Assembly: GCA_020744225.1 (NCBI GenBank)
Contig: JAGMWG010000013.1
Location: 806,001 to 870,000, forward strand
Direction: 5' to 3'
Length of the DNA: 64,000 bases
Source: Paraphoma chrysanthemicola
Lineage: Eukaryota; Ascomycota; Dothideomycetes; Pleosporales; Phaeosphaeriaceae
Shown here: in pieces, positions 46,401 through 57,120 of the stretch
Position numbering within the stretch: the stretch's first letter is position 1
Layout: each line of letters opens with the position of its first letter
Made by a program: the position numbers and the translations under genes
Notes under the pieces: generated by a model
Database searches by the model: none
What the model was told of the DNA's origin: nothing
What the model saw: the letters and a program-made list of their open reading frames with translations, nothing else

Positions 46401-48836
46401 ATATCTCTATACTAGTATATTAAGAACTAAGTAGAAAGATAAGAGTAGAAGTAGATATATCTAGAGAAGCTATTTATAGTATTCTAAGCTAACTTATACT
46501 CTAAGAAGACTTAGATTAACTTAATTTAGAAACGTAGAGACTAATTAACTTCTATTTACGTAAGTTAATTTAAGCTAAGTATAATTATAATACTTATAAC
46601 TAAGAGCTACTAACTATAGTTAAAAGCTTAGAGTATTAGTAATACTACCTTAAAAGTATATAGTTTAAAATCTTAATAAACTATATAAATCTTAAATAGT
46701 TTATAAAGACTAAAACTTTAAACTACTAGTAGATTAGAGCCTACTTAACACTAACCTAGTATAATTTCTCTCTAGAGTACTACTCTAGAGCTATAAACTC
46801 TATAAATAGTCTTTTATAACGCTCTAATTATATAGTAGAGACTTAGTACTCTATATAGAAGTATAATTAGACTTTTATAGTACTTATATAAGACCTACTA
46901 TATAATAGAGACTTATAAAGAGTAGTATTAGTAAATATTATTATAACTTATTTAAAAAGTAAGTCTAAGAATAAACTTAATCTATAAGAAGTAATATAAG
47001 CCTACTATAATAAGAAATAAGCTTTACTATTCTTACTTATAGCTCTAGAAGAAGAAGTTAACTTAGAGACTAAGTTTAAGAACTCTTTTTTCTAAGAAGA
47101 TAAGATTAAGAATAGAGTACTTCTAACTAGGTTAATTTAACTTAAATTAAGATATTATACTTTTATTAATCTTAAAACTCTTAAAAAGAAATAGAAAGCT
47201 CTTAAAGAAGCTTATTATAATCTTATAGTAAGTTACTTTAGTTTCTATAAAATACTTAAGAAAGTAAGATATTAGTATAAGTAAAAAGAGATAGTTAAAG
47301 AGATTAATACGTAGTGCTAAGCCTACTTATGCTATAAAAGAGCTACTAGTATGTAATATTACTTTTATAAACCTCTTACCTCTCTACTACTACTAGATAA
47401 AGTCTAGAAGAAAGTAATATTTAATTTTATTATAAATCTATCTTACTATAGCTAATCTAGATTAAATTATAATACTATAATAGTAGTTATTAATAGACTA
47501 ATTAAGATAGTATACTATATTCTAGTGTAAATAAACTAGAATAGTAAGAACTTAGCTTATATCTAAATACGCAAAGTTATCTAACTTTATAGAGTCTTAA
47601 AGTATATTATCTTAGATTAAGATTCTTTAATAAATGTAAAGTATTAGAAGATATTTAACTACTACTTAAATACTTATAAAGTTTTAACCTCTACTTACTA
47701 CTTTAAGACTAATAGCTAAACTAAAAGATAGAACTAAATACTAGAATAATACCTAAGAATCTACTATTTACTAGAATAGAATAACTAGATATAATAGCTA
47801 CTAATAGTAGAGTTTACCTATAATAATAGCGTCTATACTACTATAAAGATATCTCTCTTCTAAGCTAATACTAGCTTAGATCTAAGAAGAGTAGATTAGT
47901 CTAATTTAAGTCTAAGTAAAGAAGAATTACTCTTAGAATATAAGATAGTAGTAAAGATAATTAATCTATAGTAAATCTATAAGTAGAATATTAAATTAGT
48001 AAATATATATTAGAAATAATATACTAATAAGAAGAGAATGTCTATTCTCTTTAAGATAAGAGATAAAGTACTACTATCTAATAAAAATATTAAATTATTA
48101 AGACTTAGAAAGAAACTAGATTAGAAATATATTAGACTAGAGATTATAGAAGAATAAGTTAGCTTATTAGCCTTTAAAGTTAACATCTTAGACCTCTAGA
48201 ATATCTATTTTATCTTTTATATCTTCTTATTAGAATCTTATAAAGATAAGACTCTAATTTCTTATCTAAATACTCTAATAGTAGATATTCTATAAAGTTT
48301 TAGTAATATATATATATAAGATAGAAAAGATTATTAAAAGAAGATAGAATACTTCTAGAAGCTAGAAATACTTTATTAAGTAGAGAAGTTACCTTAAGAA
48401 AGAGAATTCTTAGAAACCTAAAAGCTTTATTTCTAGAAATACTCTATAGAAGTTCTAGAAGAATTATAAGATTCTCTCTAAATATAAGCTGTAGCTAACT
48501 ATACTACTAAAGTATTAAGAATAAACTTCTAAAAAGAAAAGAGATAAGTTAAGAGAGACGTAAGTAAGATAGGAGTAGATATAATAATTAGAGTTAATTT
48601 AACCTAATTTAGTCTAATACCTTCTTCTTTAATTTTTTCTATAGAGTTTATAGAGAAGTTTAATAGTTAAGCACTAATTAGTCTACGTAAAGAACTTATA
48701 AAATTCTTAAAGAATTAGAAATATTATCTTAAGAGAGATATAGAGAAAATTTAGTAAAGTTAAGCTAGTTTTTACTAGCTAATAAGAAGATACGTTCTTA
48801 GAGTATATAACTCTATATATACTTATCTTAAATTAG
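43296..48836 (+). mobile_element. E2: second, inverted copy of the E1 gypsy family, truncated in view
   Basis: A 179-bp LTR (43,296-43,474) is the reverse complement of the E1 LTR. The body mirrors E1 up to 48,836 (E1 counterpart 37,621). The plus strand shows decayed pol: reverse transcriptase IIYLDNILIFSK (about 45,955-45,990) and integrase-like sequence around 47,200-47,800. Homology ends abruptly at 48,836, where sequence beginning TGTAATAG starts. I read this as insertion of E3; the remaining 1.9 kb of E2 should lie beyond the window. Confidence 0.8.
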
Positions 48837-51146
48837 TGTAATAGTAGTTCTAACTTACTAAGAGTAGCTAGTCTAAAGTAAGTAAGGCGTTAAGATATTT
48901 AGTTAAATAGAAGGTATTACAATTAAGTTATAGACAAGTATATATATAACGTAAGTTAGTTACTAAAGTAATATATTAAGTAGATATAATTCTTAACTAT
49001 AGAGTATAAAGAGTACTTTACACATAACTATATACTAGGATTAATTTATACTCTATTACTAAGAAGGCTCTACTAATTATAGATTATACTCTATAATCTA
49101 TATTTACTAAGTCTCTTAAATTACTAATTAGTTATATATCTAGATTATAGTTAGTCTTACTATACTACCTATTATTATAGTAGTCTTTATACTCTAGCAC
49201 TTCTTCTTTCTTATATTCTAACTCTATATTAAGATTAATTAGAGGTAGAGTTAATCTATAATAACAAACTCTATTCGTAATACTATCTTCTTCTTCTAAG
49301 CCTTTAGCTTAAAGGTTTATCTAGTCTAGTAGTTTATTATAAGTAGAGCAGTCTCTATTATCTAAGTTAGTATTACCTATATCTATACCTTTTACTAGCA
49401 CTCTCTATTATTAGAAACTAGCTAACTATATTCTTATTTCTAGAGAGAAAATAATATCTTATCTATAGTATAACAAACTTAAAATATTCTACATAGTCTT
49501 AATAAATAATAGTTACACTTATAAGGCGTATATTTACGTAAATGTTTACTCTTCTTACTATTTACCTAGAGTATTTATAGTTACTTATAAGTTAATTATA
49601 AAAATTTATACTCTCTTACTAAGTTTAGATAGAGTAATCTATTAACTACGCGTAACTTTAATTAAAATAGTAGATTATAGAGACTAAGAGTACTTATAAG
49701 AATATACTTACTTAGCTAGCTTAGCTATTAAGTAAGCTAGTAAAGAGTTAGACTTATTTAGAACGTTTTTATAAGCAAAAGGCGTATATTAATAAGAAGT
49801 TATTATAGTAGTTAGCTACGTTAAAAGCAAAGTTAGATTAAGAGAAAGCTAAGAAGGTAGCGCTTTAGAATGCTATAAGTAATTAAGTCTTTACTCTAAG
49901 TAGTTTTAGTAGTAATACTTCTCTTAAGAGTTTATCTAGAAATAAGTTAAGTATAGATTTTAATATCTTTCTTAGTTTACTGTAAGGTAAGTTACCTAAG
50001 GTATTACGTTTTAACTTTAGAAGTTCTCTAATAACTTAGAGTAGTTAAGATTTTCTAAGAGTTTTTATATATTTTCTTAGAGTTATTCTTTAGTATTATA
50101 TCTTTTCTATTAGATTAAGTAGTAATCTTTTTTATTTTACTATTCTTAGTCTAATATCTTATTAACTTTTTATTCTTTTATATCTTATTTATAAGTTATA
50201 GCTTTATATATTATAGGTTATATATCTAGAAGTATCTTTTCTAAGAGTGTAACATAGAAAGTTAGGTGTATTTTTATTATCTAGAGTAGTTTAAGGTAGT
50301 AGCTAACTAGTAAGACTTACTTCTTAATTTTATAGAGTCTAATTTTAACATAGTCTAGTTTACTACTTAGTCTCTTACTCTTAATATTTTTTTATAGTAG
50401 CTAGACTTTCTCTTTCTTCTTAAAGATAGGTACTTTCTTTCGTTTTTTATTATAGTACTTATCTATTAATTCTTAAAGAAAGTACGTATTCTTATAGAGT
50501 TACTAGTATATTTACTAAATAGTTTTAATTCTTTTCTTAGCTATTTAGCTATAAGATTTAAGTTGCCTTAGTTCTTCTGTAATCTTTAGTAAGAATCTAT
50601 AGTTTACAAAGAATAGTATTATCTATATAGTACTATACTATAATATATTATATACAAATTGTACTAGAAGTAGTAATAATACTTAGTTATCTTACCTATA
50701 GTTAAGGTATATTCTTAAGTACTATTCTACTATTTAGTTTATTCTTTTAGTAATTCTGTTTGTTTAAGAGTAAAATATAGTTAATATTTCTAGTTTAATT
50801 TCTATCTTTACGTAGAGAGTTTACTAAAACTTAGATATAAACTTAATATCTCTATTTAAGATAATCTTATTTAAGAGTCTACATTTACTCTATATATATT
50901 ATAGAGTTATATATATATATTCTTATATATTACTAGCTTCTAAATATAGTATAAAGTATACGTATCTTATTACTTTATCTATAATAATAAGAATTATATT
51001 ATACTTAATCTTTATTATAAGTTCTATAAACTTTAGTAGTTTAGTAATAAAGTTAAGTATAACTATTTCCTAAGATTTATCTACAGATTCTATTAGCTAG
51101 AGTTCTCTATAAGGTACGTATCTAGCTACCTTATTTTAGTAGTAGT
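48837..51146 (-). mobile_element. E3: RIP-mutated gypsy chromovirus, 3' part
   Basis: The minus strand reads integrase with the TNRITKRIN*IVE block (ancestral TDGQTERINQIVE, about 50,740), then a GPY/F-type KIHLTFYVTLLE (about 50,240-50,280). A mutated chromodomain (KRYNTKE, originally KWKGYNTEE) lies near 50,090-50,130, and coding ends near 49,980. The stretch 48,837 to about 49,517 starts TGTAATAG and ends AATAGTTACA, so it may be the 3' LTR, but I cannot confirm it with a second copy. E3 resumes at 58,346. Confidence 0.7.
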
Positions 51147-51648
51147 TGTTACGGTTGCCTCAGGAAGCAGACCGGAAGCAGCTAATTGTACTCCAATCAG
51201 ACGCTGACGGGTTGCTGACAAGAAGCTCATGGAAACCAACCATCGATGCTGCGCCGCAGGGCTGCAGGTCACGTGACTTGATCAGTACGCTAGACCATGT
51301 TAGGTACTGAGCAAGCTGAGCAGACTGAGCACTGAGCAGCACTGATCATACTGATCAACTGAGCACGACGTGCTCAGTTACCCAGCCTCTCCTAGTATAT
51401 AGACACAGACAATGAGCTCCTATGGCTCATTGTGTTCAACTTAGTATTCAATCTACAACTGGTTACTATTCGCACTCGACTCATAGTCCCCTCTATCTGC
51501 ATCAGTGCACCTCCCTGCTCTTGATCATCGTTCCCTCGATCTGTCTCATCAGCAATCCCGTCCGATTCTCCCTGACACTCCATCCCCGAGAACCAACCGT
51601 AGAACCTCAAGCACACGAAGCCCGCTTCCAACTTTAGGTCTCTTCACA
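51147..51648 (+). repeat. E4 5' LTR (502 bp)
   Basis: Starts TGTTACGG, ends CTTCACA. Contains a cluster of CTGAGCA-type repeats (about 51,306-51,378) and a TATA box. Short ORFs within it are identical in both LTRs and are not genes. Confidence 0.95.
51396..51402 (+). promoter_or_regulatory. TATA box of the E4 LTR
   Basis: TATATAG, about 30-36 bases before the GTGTTCAA that would mark the transcript 5' end if the element self-primes. An inverted repeat AATGAGC/GCTCATT (51,411-51,431) lies between them. Confidence 0.55.
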
Positions 51649-51660
51649 CTTTGAACACCC
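51649..51660 (+). other. E4 primer-binding site, self-priming type (proposed)
   Basis: The bases after the LTR are CTTTGAACACCC, not the TGG expected for a tRNA primer, and gag begins only 17 bases later. TTGAACAC (51,651-51,658) is the exact complement of GTGTTCAA in the LTR (51,432-51,439), just downstream of the TATA box. This is the layout of Tf1/sushi-group elements, which prime from their own transcript end. Confidence 0.5.
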
Positions 51661-51665
51661 TCAAG

Positions 51666-53828
51666 ATGAGTGACACAGAAATGGACACCCCGACCTCCGT
51701 TGTAGCCGGCAAAGCCGCTACCAAGGGACGAATCCCTGACAACTTCCACGGAGACCGGGCCATGCTCGAATCATGGATCATGCAATGGGACCTTTACTTC
51801 CACCTTCACGACACAATCGACGAAGATAACAAGGTCGCCAACGTGGTCACTACCATGAAAGGAAAGGCGCTCAATTGGGCAACCCCGAAACTCAAACGGT
51901 ACTTCGACAGCAGCGTACAAGACCCGGCTAACACCCGGATCGTCGAAGACTACGACGAGTTTAAAGAAGCCCTCAGAAAAGCATTCTCTATCGCCAAGGA
52001 ACCAACCATCGCAGAAGGCAAAATCCAACGCCTCCGACAGACCCAGTCTGTAGGAGACTATGCCAACCTGTTCCAGCAATATTCCGAGCACACGGAATGG
52101 AACGACAAAGCCCTCATGCGAATGTTCCGACAAGGCCTCAAGTTCGGCGTCCGCAAAGAACTCATGCGCAGCGCAGCCAACATCGCTAGCCTGGACGATC
52201 TAATCGAGGAAGCCACCAGAATCGACAACGAGCTACTCGAATTAGAGCTAGAGACCAACGCCTTCACTTCAACGCGCCAACAGGGCAAGCACAAGCAGTC
52301 CTACAAGCCCAAGGACTACAGGCCCAAGAAGCAATTCTACCCCAAGAAGACACCAGGATACTACGGATCTGGGGGGATCGAATCAATGGACGTTGACGCC
52401 ATCGAGCATGGAAAGCCCAGTAACAGTTACAAGAAACCTATGCAAGGCAAACATAAGACCGGTGCAAAGGAAACAAGAACCTGTTACAATTGTGGCAAAC
52501 CAGGACATTTGGCAAAAGACTGCCGAATGAAGAATAAGGTCGTCAAAACGATCAATATGATCCAACACGACCAGAACGAGGAAACCGAGGCAGAATGGGA
52601 TGTGATATCCAACCCCGACATGGGACCAGATTCCCCTGCCTCAGACAGCGAGGAGGAAACTACGATCGAATTCTCTCGCATGGATCTCGGAGACGGCTAC
52701 AGCCTAGAACCACCAATTGCCCGCAATCCTACACCACACCCCGGGACGAAAGTCAAGACCACGTGGGATGACGGCACAACCCCGGCGCCAGAATCACCAC
52801 CCTACTACCGGGACGTGGCAGACAAACTTACATACACTCCACCAAAAAGCCCAACGCTAAAACGCGAAAACGCCACTTTGGCACAGCCAAGAGACGAGTA
52901 CGCAACCCCTGTATGTGTATGGGAAAACGACGAAACACACAGGCACGACTGGAAATGTAAGCAAGACACGAGACTAAGGAAGCGGTTCTTCCAACTTGAC
53001 CCGGAAAGCGAGGAATTCACAGAATTCACGACAAAAAACAGCCAATGGATCCGGGAAAGTTTCCCACAACTTCCCAATATTATAAGGGAAATAAAAGAAG
53101 AAGACGAAGAAAGAGTCTTCTTAGACCAGTGCTACGAAGCCATGAAACAATTACCGAATTGGGCAAAAATGGCCAACGACGGTCAAGCACTACTGGTACA
53201 ACAAGACGAGGACTACGACACACCTCGCGACTACGCACCTCTAAGAGGCAAGGGGAAAAAGAGACACCCCCGACGTAGTAACCGACCCGAGCAGGGATCG
53301 GAAGGGAAAGACTGGGTAACCAAGGAATGCAAAGCATACGAAGAAGCCAAGAAGGTCAACAACGACCCCGACAATGTCGTAATCACCCTGAGACCACTAT
53401 ATTTTATGGATCCAAGGAACCCACTCCACGCCAACATAAGCCATACGGCTTGTACACATGATTGGTGCCCAATACACCACTCCGATAAAGAAGCGACAGG
53501 ATGGTTCCCGACCAGAAAATCTAAATGCAAGTGGCAGTGGTTCGATTGCCCCAAGGATACATGTGAATTTCACCTCTGGGACAAACGAGCAACAGACACC
53601 TTCCCAGGCAGGAACTCACAAAAAGAACAGACGCTCCGAATCCTAACAGTCAACGGAGAATGCCTCAACCAGATATGGCAATTATGCATGAACAGAGATT
53701 GCACCAGACACCGAAACGACAAAATTGCAAACGGATTCGAAGGCGAGAAGTCTTTTTTAGACCCAAATCAACCCACGAGTGGGAGTGCAACGACATTAAC
53801 TCAGCACCACTCAACAAACTCCCAATAA
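51666..53828 (+). CDS. E4 Gag with extended cysteine/histidine-rich C-terminus
   Basis: 720 aa from the first ATG after the LTR. Residues about 20-200 form a retrotransposon Gag capsid domain (ESWIMQWDLYFH, ALNWATPKL, FKEALRKAFS, YANLFQQYSEHTEWND). A CCHC knuckle CYNCGKPGHLAKDC follows at about 272-285. Most gypsy Gags end soon after the knuckle. Here another 430 residues follow, acidic and Pro-rich at first. Between about 593 and 695 they contain three similar CX4CX2-3H units: CTHDWCPIHH, CPKDTCEFH and CMNRDCTRH, each followed by DK-A and a Phe. Gag is the structural protein of the virus-like particle. The role of the C-terminal units is unknown; zinc binding is likely from the spacing. Frameshifting near the end makes Gag-Pol. 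Confidence 0.92.
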   Translation: MSDTEMDTPTSVVAGKAATKGRIPDNFHGDRAMLESWIMQWDLYFHLHDTIDEDNKVANVVTTMKGKALNWATPKLKRYFDSSVQDPANTRIVEDYDEFKEALRKAFSIAKEPTIAEGKIQRLRQTQSVGDYANLFQQYSEHTEWNDKALMRMFRQGLKFGVRKELMRSAANIASLDDLIEEATRIDNELLELELETNAFTSTRQQGKHKQSYKPKDYRPKKQFYPKKTPGYYGSGGIESMDVDAIEHGKPSNSYKKPMQGKHKTGAKETRTCYNCGKPGHLAKDCRMKNKVVKTINMIQHDQNEETEAEWDVISNPDMGPDSPASDSEEETTIEFSRMDLGDGYSLEPPIARNPTPHPGTKVKTTWDDGTTPAPESPPYYRDVADKLTYTPPKSPTLKRENATLAQPRDEYATPVCVWENDETHRHDWKCKQDTRLRKRFFQLDPESEEFTEFTTKNSQWIRESFPQLPNIIREIKEEDEERVFLDQCYEAMKQLPNWAKMANDGQALLVQQDEDYDTPRDYAPLRGKGKKRHPRRSNRPEQGSEGKDWVTKECKAYEEAKKVNNDPDNVVITLRPLYFMDPRNPLHANISHTACTHDWCPIHHSDKEATGWFPTRKSKCKWQWFDCPKDTCEFHLWDKRATDTFPGRNSQKEQTLRILTVNGECLNQIWQLCMNRDCTRHRNDKIANGFEGEKSFLDPNQPTSGSATTLTQHHSTNSQ
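53753..53759 (+). promoter_or_regulatory. -1 ribosomal frameshift site U UUU UUA
   Basis: In the Gag frame the codons are TCT TTT TTA, so the heptamer T TTT TTA fits X XXY YYZ exactly. Slipping back one base continues directly in the pol frame (KSFL then RPKSTHE). A small CCCA-CGAG-TGGG hairpin lies 12 bases downstream (53,772-53,783); a larger stimulatory structure was not worked out. Confidence 0.8.
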
Positions 53829-56800
53829 AGATCAAGGGAGTGAAGATGAAAGCATTGATGGATTCGGGATCCGCAGGCAACTGCATATCCCCCGACGCGG
53901 TCAAACGAGCTGGCCTCAAGACCAAGTTAAAAGAAAATCCATGTCACGTCCGAGTAGCTACCGGAGGAACAATGCCAGGACAGTCAGTCATTACGCACGA
54001 GACAACGACCGATGTCCACATCAACGGATACCGGATGAAGGTAACCCTAGACGTTCTAAGCTTGGCCGGCAAAGACGTCATATTAGGGCTTCCCTGGTTA
54101 AAGGATGTGAACCCCAGAATAGACTGGGTAAACAACACACTATCCTTCGACGGACATGTGGCCGCACATGGACCTCACCCTACGCACAAGCAGAGTCTAG
54201 TGGTAGAAGAGAAGATGATAAACGAGATCACTTCGAATAAGACGCGCTACCAGAAAAGCAGAGCGGTCGGCCTGATGGACAAAATGAAAAAGGCCATGCA
54301 GGTTACGAAGAAAGAAGACGTTCTTTCACTAGTTCCGAAGGTCTACCACCGATGGAGACACATGTTTGAGAAACCCGCAGATCAAGCGGCGTTACCGGAA
54401 CACAAACCATGGGATCACAAAATTGATCTAGAAGAAGGCAAAGAACCACCCTTCTTACCGATATACGGACTATCGGAACCCCAACTGAAAGCAGTAAGGG
54501 AATACGTCGACGAAAACCTGGCCAAAGGATATATCCGCGAATCGGAATCACCGGCAGGGTTTCCCATCCTCTTCGTACCAAAGAAAGATGGAAGTTTACG
54601 ACTATGCGTCGACTATCGCAAATTAAACGCGATGACACGAAAAAATAGATACCCACTACCAAACATCTCAGAGCTACGAGACCGACTCTCGAAAGCCAAG
54701 ATCTTCACCTCGCTAGACTTACGCGATGGGTACTATCAAGTCAGAATCAAGAAAGGAGAAGAATGGAAGACAGCGTTCCGAACAAGATATGGCCACTACG
54801 AGTACTGCGTTATGCCATTCGGATTAACCAACGCTCCTGCAACCTTTCAGGCACTAATCAACAACGTACTAAGAAAGCACCTTGACATGTTTGTCATAGC
54901 TTACCTTGACGATATCCTCATATACTCGGAAAATGAGGAAGACCACGAAAAACACGTCAAGACGGTACTAGAATGCCTCGACAAACACAACCTACGCCTA
55001 AAACCGTCCAAGTGCAGTTTTCATAAGAAAGAACTGGACTTCCTAGGGCACACGGTAGGCATCCATGGAGTACGGATCAGCGAAGAAAAGATCCGCACTA
55101 TCAAAGAATGGGCAGTACCAAGAAACGTTAAAGATGTACAATCCTTTCTAGGATTTACCAACTTCAACAGAACGTTCATCAAGAACTACTCCCAAATCGC
55201 CATACCACTCACAAGACTTACACGAAAAGAAGTAACGTGGAGATGGGGCGAATCACAGCAGAAAGCGTTCGAACAACTCAAGCAGGCATGCATAGAGGAA
55301 CCGGTACTCAAGATGTTTGAGCCAAACAAACCATCCCGGTTAGAAACAGATGCCTCTGACCTAGCAATGGGCGCTACATGGACACAGCTACACGATGGGA
55401 AATGGCACCCGGTAGCATACTACTCCAAGAAGTTCAGTGGAGCAGAAGAAAGATACGATGTGCACGACAAAGAACTACTTGCTATAGTAGAAGCACTCGA
55501 ACACTGGAAGATCTACTCGCACAGCAGCTCCGAGCTCGAGATCTTCACAGACCATAAGAACCTACAGTACTTCACAACGACGAAAGTACTCAACAGACGA
55601 CAAGTCAGATGGTCAGAATTACTGGGAGAACACAAGTTCAAGATCACCTATACCCCAGGAAAAGACAACGGCAGGGCAGACGCCTTAAGCCGACGATACG
55701 ACATTGCAGGCACAAAAACGATCGAGAAAGGCACCATCCTCAAAACCAATAACGATGGATCTCTTAGTGCTGCAATCGAAGTCAACAATATCATGATGAT
55801 TACCATCGAAGTTCCTGAGGAACTACAAGAAGCCATCATCCGAGATCATCACGACGACCCGATCCACGGACACCCAGGAGCATCACGCACCATGGAAATG
55901 ATACAGCGCAATTACAGCTTCAAGAACATGAAGGACAAGATAAGCGCTTACATCAAGAAGTGCGCTGACTGTCAGAAAAATAAGCACAGCACACATGCAC
56001 CATATGGAGAAATGCAAGCCCTGGAAATACCAGACGAACCATGGACCGATATCTCAATGGATTTCATCACAGGACTACCAGAATCACGGGACCCCGTGAC
56101 CAACGTCATCTACGACGCTATACTAGTAGTCGTAGACAGGTTCACTAAAGCAATAGAAGTAATACCCTTCAGGAGGGATTACACGGCAAAACAATTAGGC
56201 CATGTCATCAACGACAGGGTAATCCGCTACCACGGAATTCCGAAGACAATCATAAGCGACCGAGATAAGCTGTTCACATCAAACTATTGGGCCACGCTCA
56301 TGGGAGCAATCGGCATCCAAAGAAAGCTATCTACGGCATACCATCCGGAAACCGATGGACAAACGGAAAGAACAAACAGAACACTCAAGGCCTACCTACG
56401 AACTTACCTAACGCCGAAACAAGACAACTGGGTATCGTTGTTACCTACAGCGCAATTGGCGCATAACAACAAAATATCAGAGTCAACGGGAAGAACACCG
56501 TTCTTCGCCAACCACGGAAGACACCCGCACCTCTTCGAAAGAACGCTACCCGGCCCAAATGCCGAAGCCGCACTACAGACAGCGGAAGAAATCAAGAGAA
56601 CACACGAAGAAATGCGAGACCGCATTGAGAAGGCACAACGCCAAAGCATCTCATATGTTAACAAGAAACGAAAAACGGCTCCTCAGCTAAAAAAGGGGGA
56701 TAAAGTGTACCTACTCACGAAAAACTTACGAACCAAACGACCAAGCAAGGGGCTAGATCACGTCAAAGTCGGACCGTTTTTAGTTCTCAAGAAAAATGGC

Positions 56801-57118
56801 CCTGTAACGTATACATTGGATCTACCCAAGGACGCAAAAGTACACCCAAGGTTCCACGTCAAATTACTGGAACCAGCCGACCCCAACACACCGCTACAGC
56901 AAACCTTTCGCTATGCAACCGAAGAAGAAAACGAGTTCGAAGTCGAGAAAATCCTAGACCACCGAGACACCGAGCAGATCAAGCTGCGAGAATACCTAGT
57001 CAAATGGTTAGGATACGACAGCACGGAGAACACTTGGGAACCAGAACACAACCTCCAAAACTGCAAACAACGCATCAAAGAGTACTGGAAAAAGACAAAA
57101 CGAAATCCCAACTACTAA
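53759..57118 (+). CDS. E4 Pol: protease, reverse transcriptase, RNase H, integrase, chromodomain
   Basis: About 1,119 codons read by -1 frameshift from gag; the frame itself is open from at least 53,660. Protease: MDSGSAGNCIS (about 53,855). Reverse transcriptase: KKDGSLRLCVDYRKLN, VMPFGLTNAP, YLDDILIYS (about 54,900-54,930). RNase H: ETDASDLAMGA, KELLAIVEALEHWK, FTDHKNLQYF. Integrase: a His-His-Cys-Cys zinc region ending CADCQK (about 55,860-55,980), the first catalytic Asp in SMDFITGLP, the second in SDRDKLFTS and Glu in TDGQTERTN. A GPY/F-like VGPFLVLKKNGPVTYTLDL follows. It ends in a chromodomain, FEVEKILDHRDTEQIK then YLVKWLGY and ENTWEPE (about 56,935-57,060), which in chromoviruses directs insertion to marked chromatin. 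All catalytic residues I checked are present. Confidence 0.95.
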   Translation, partial: RPKSTHEWECNDINSAPLNKLPIKIKGVKMKALMDSGSAGNCISPDAVKRAGLKTKLKENPCHVRVATGGTMPGQSVITHETTTDVHINGYRMKVTLDVLSLAGKDVILGLPWLKDVNPRIDWVNNTLSFDGHVAAHGPHPTHKQSLVVEEKMINEITSNKTRYQKSRAVGLMDKMKKAMQVTKKEDVLSLVPKVYHRWRHMFEKPADQAALPEHKPWDHKIDLEEGKEPPFLPIYGLSEPQLKAVREYVDENLAKGYIRESESPAGFPILFVPKKDGSLRLCVDYRKLNAMTRKNRYPLPNISELRDRLSKAKIFTSLDLRDGYYQVRIKKGEEWKTAFRTRYGHYEYCVMPFGLTNAPATFQALINNVLRKHLDMFVIAYLDDILIYSENEEDHEKHVKTVLECLDKHNLRLKPSKCSFHKKELDFLGHTVGIHGVRISEEKIRTIKEWAVPRNVKDVQSFLGFTNFNRTFIKNYSQIAIPLTRLTRKEVTWRWGESQQKAFEQLKQACIEEPVLKMFEPNKPSRLETDASDLAMGATWTQLHDGKWHPVAYYSKKFSGAEERYDVHDKELLAIVEALEHWKIYSHSSSELEIFTDHKNLQYFTTTKVLNRRQVRWSELLGEHKFKITYTPGKDNGRADALSRRYDIAGTKTIEKGTILKTNNDGSLSAAIEVNNIMMITIEVPEELQEAIIRDHHDDPIHGHPGASRTMEMIQRNYSFKNMKDKISAYIKKCADCQKNKHSTHAPYGEMQALEIPDEPWTDISMDFITGLPESRDPVTNVIYDAILVVVDRFTKAIEVIPFRRDYTAKQLGHVINDRVIRYHGIPKTIISDRDKLFTSNYWATLMGAIGIQRKLSTAYHPETDGQTERTNRTLKAYLRTYLTPKQDNWVSLLPTAQLAHNNKISESTGRTPFFANHGRHPHLFERTLPGPNAEAALQTAEEIKRTHEEMRDRIEKAQRQSISYVNKKRKTAPQLKKGDKVYLLTKNLRTKRPSKGLDHVKVGPFLVLKKNGPVTYTLDLPKDAKVHPRFHVKLLEPADPNTPLQQTFRYATEEENEFEVEKILDHRDTEQIKLREYLVKWLGYDSTENTWEPEHNLQNCKQRIKEYWKKTKRNPNY

Positions 57119-57120
57119 CC

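Noticed and set aside
49518..49980. A gene in the AT-rich stretch left of the E3 chromodomain
   Set aside because: Only RIP-mutated sequence with frequent stops; best read as E3 3' untranslated sequence.
51160..51637. Small ORFs in the E4 LTRs (60-79 codons, repeated at 57,852-58,329)
   Set aside because: Identical because the LTRs are identical; no sign of protein coding.
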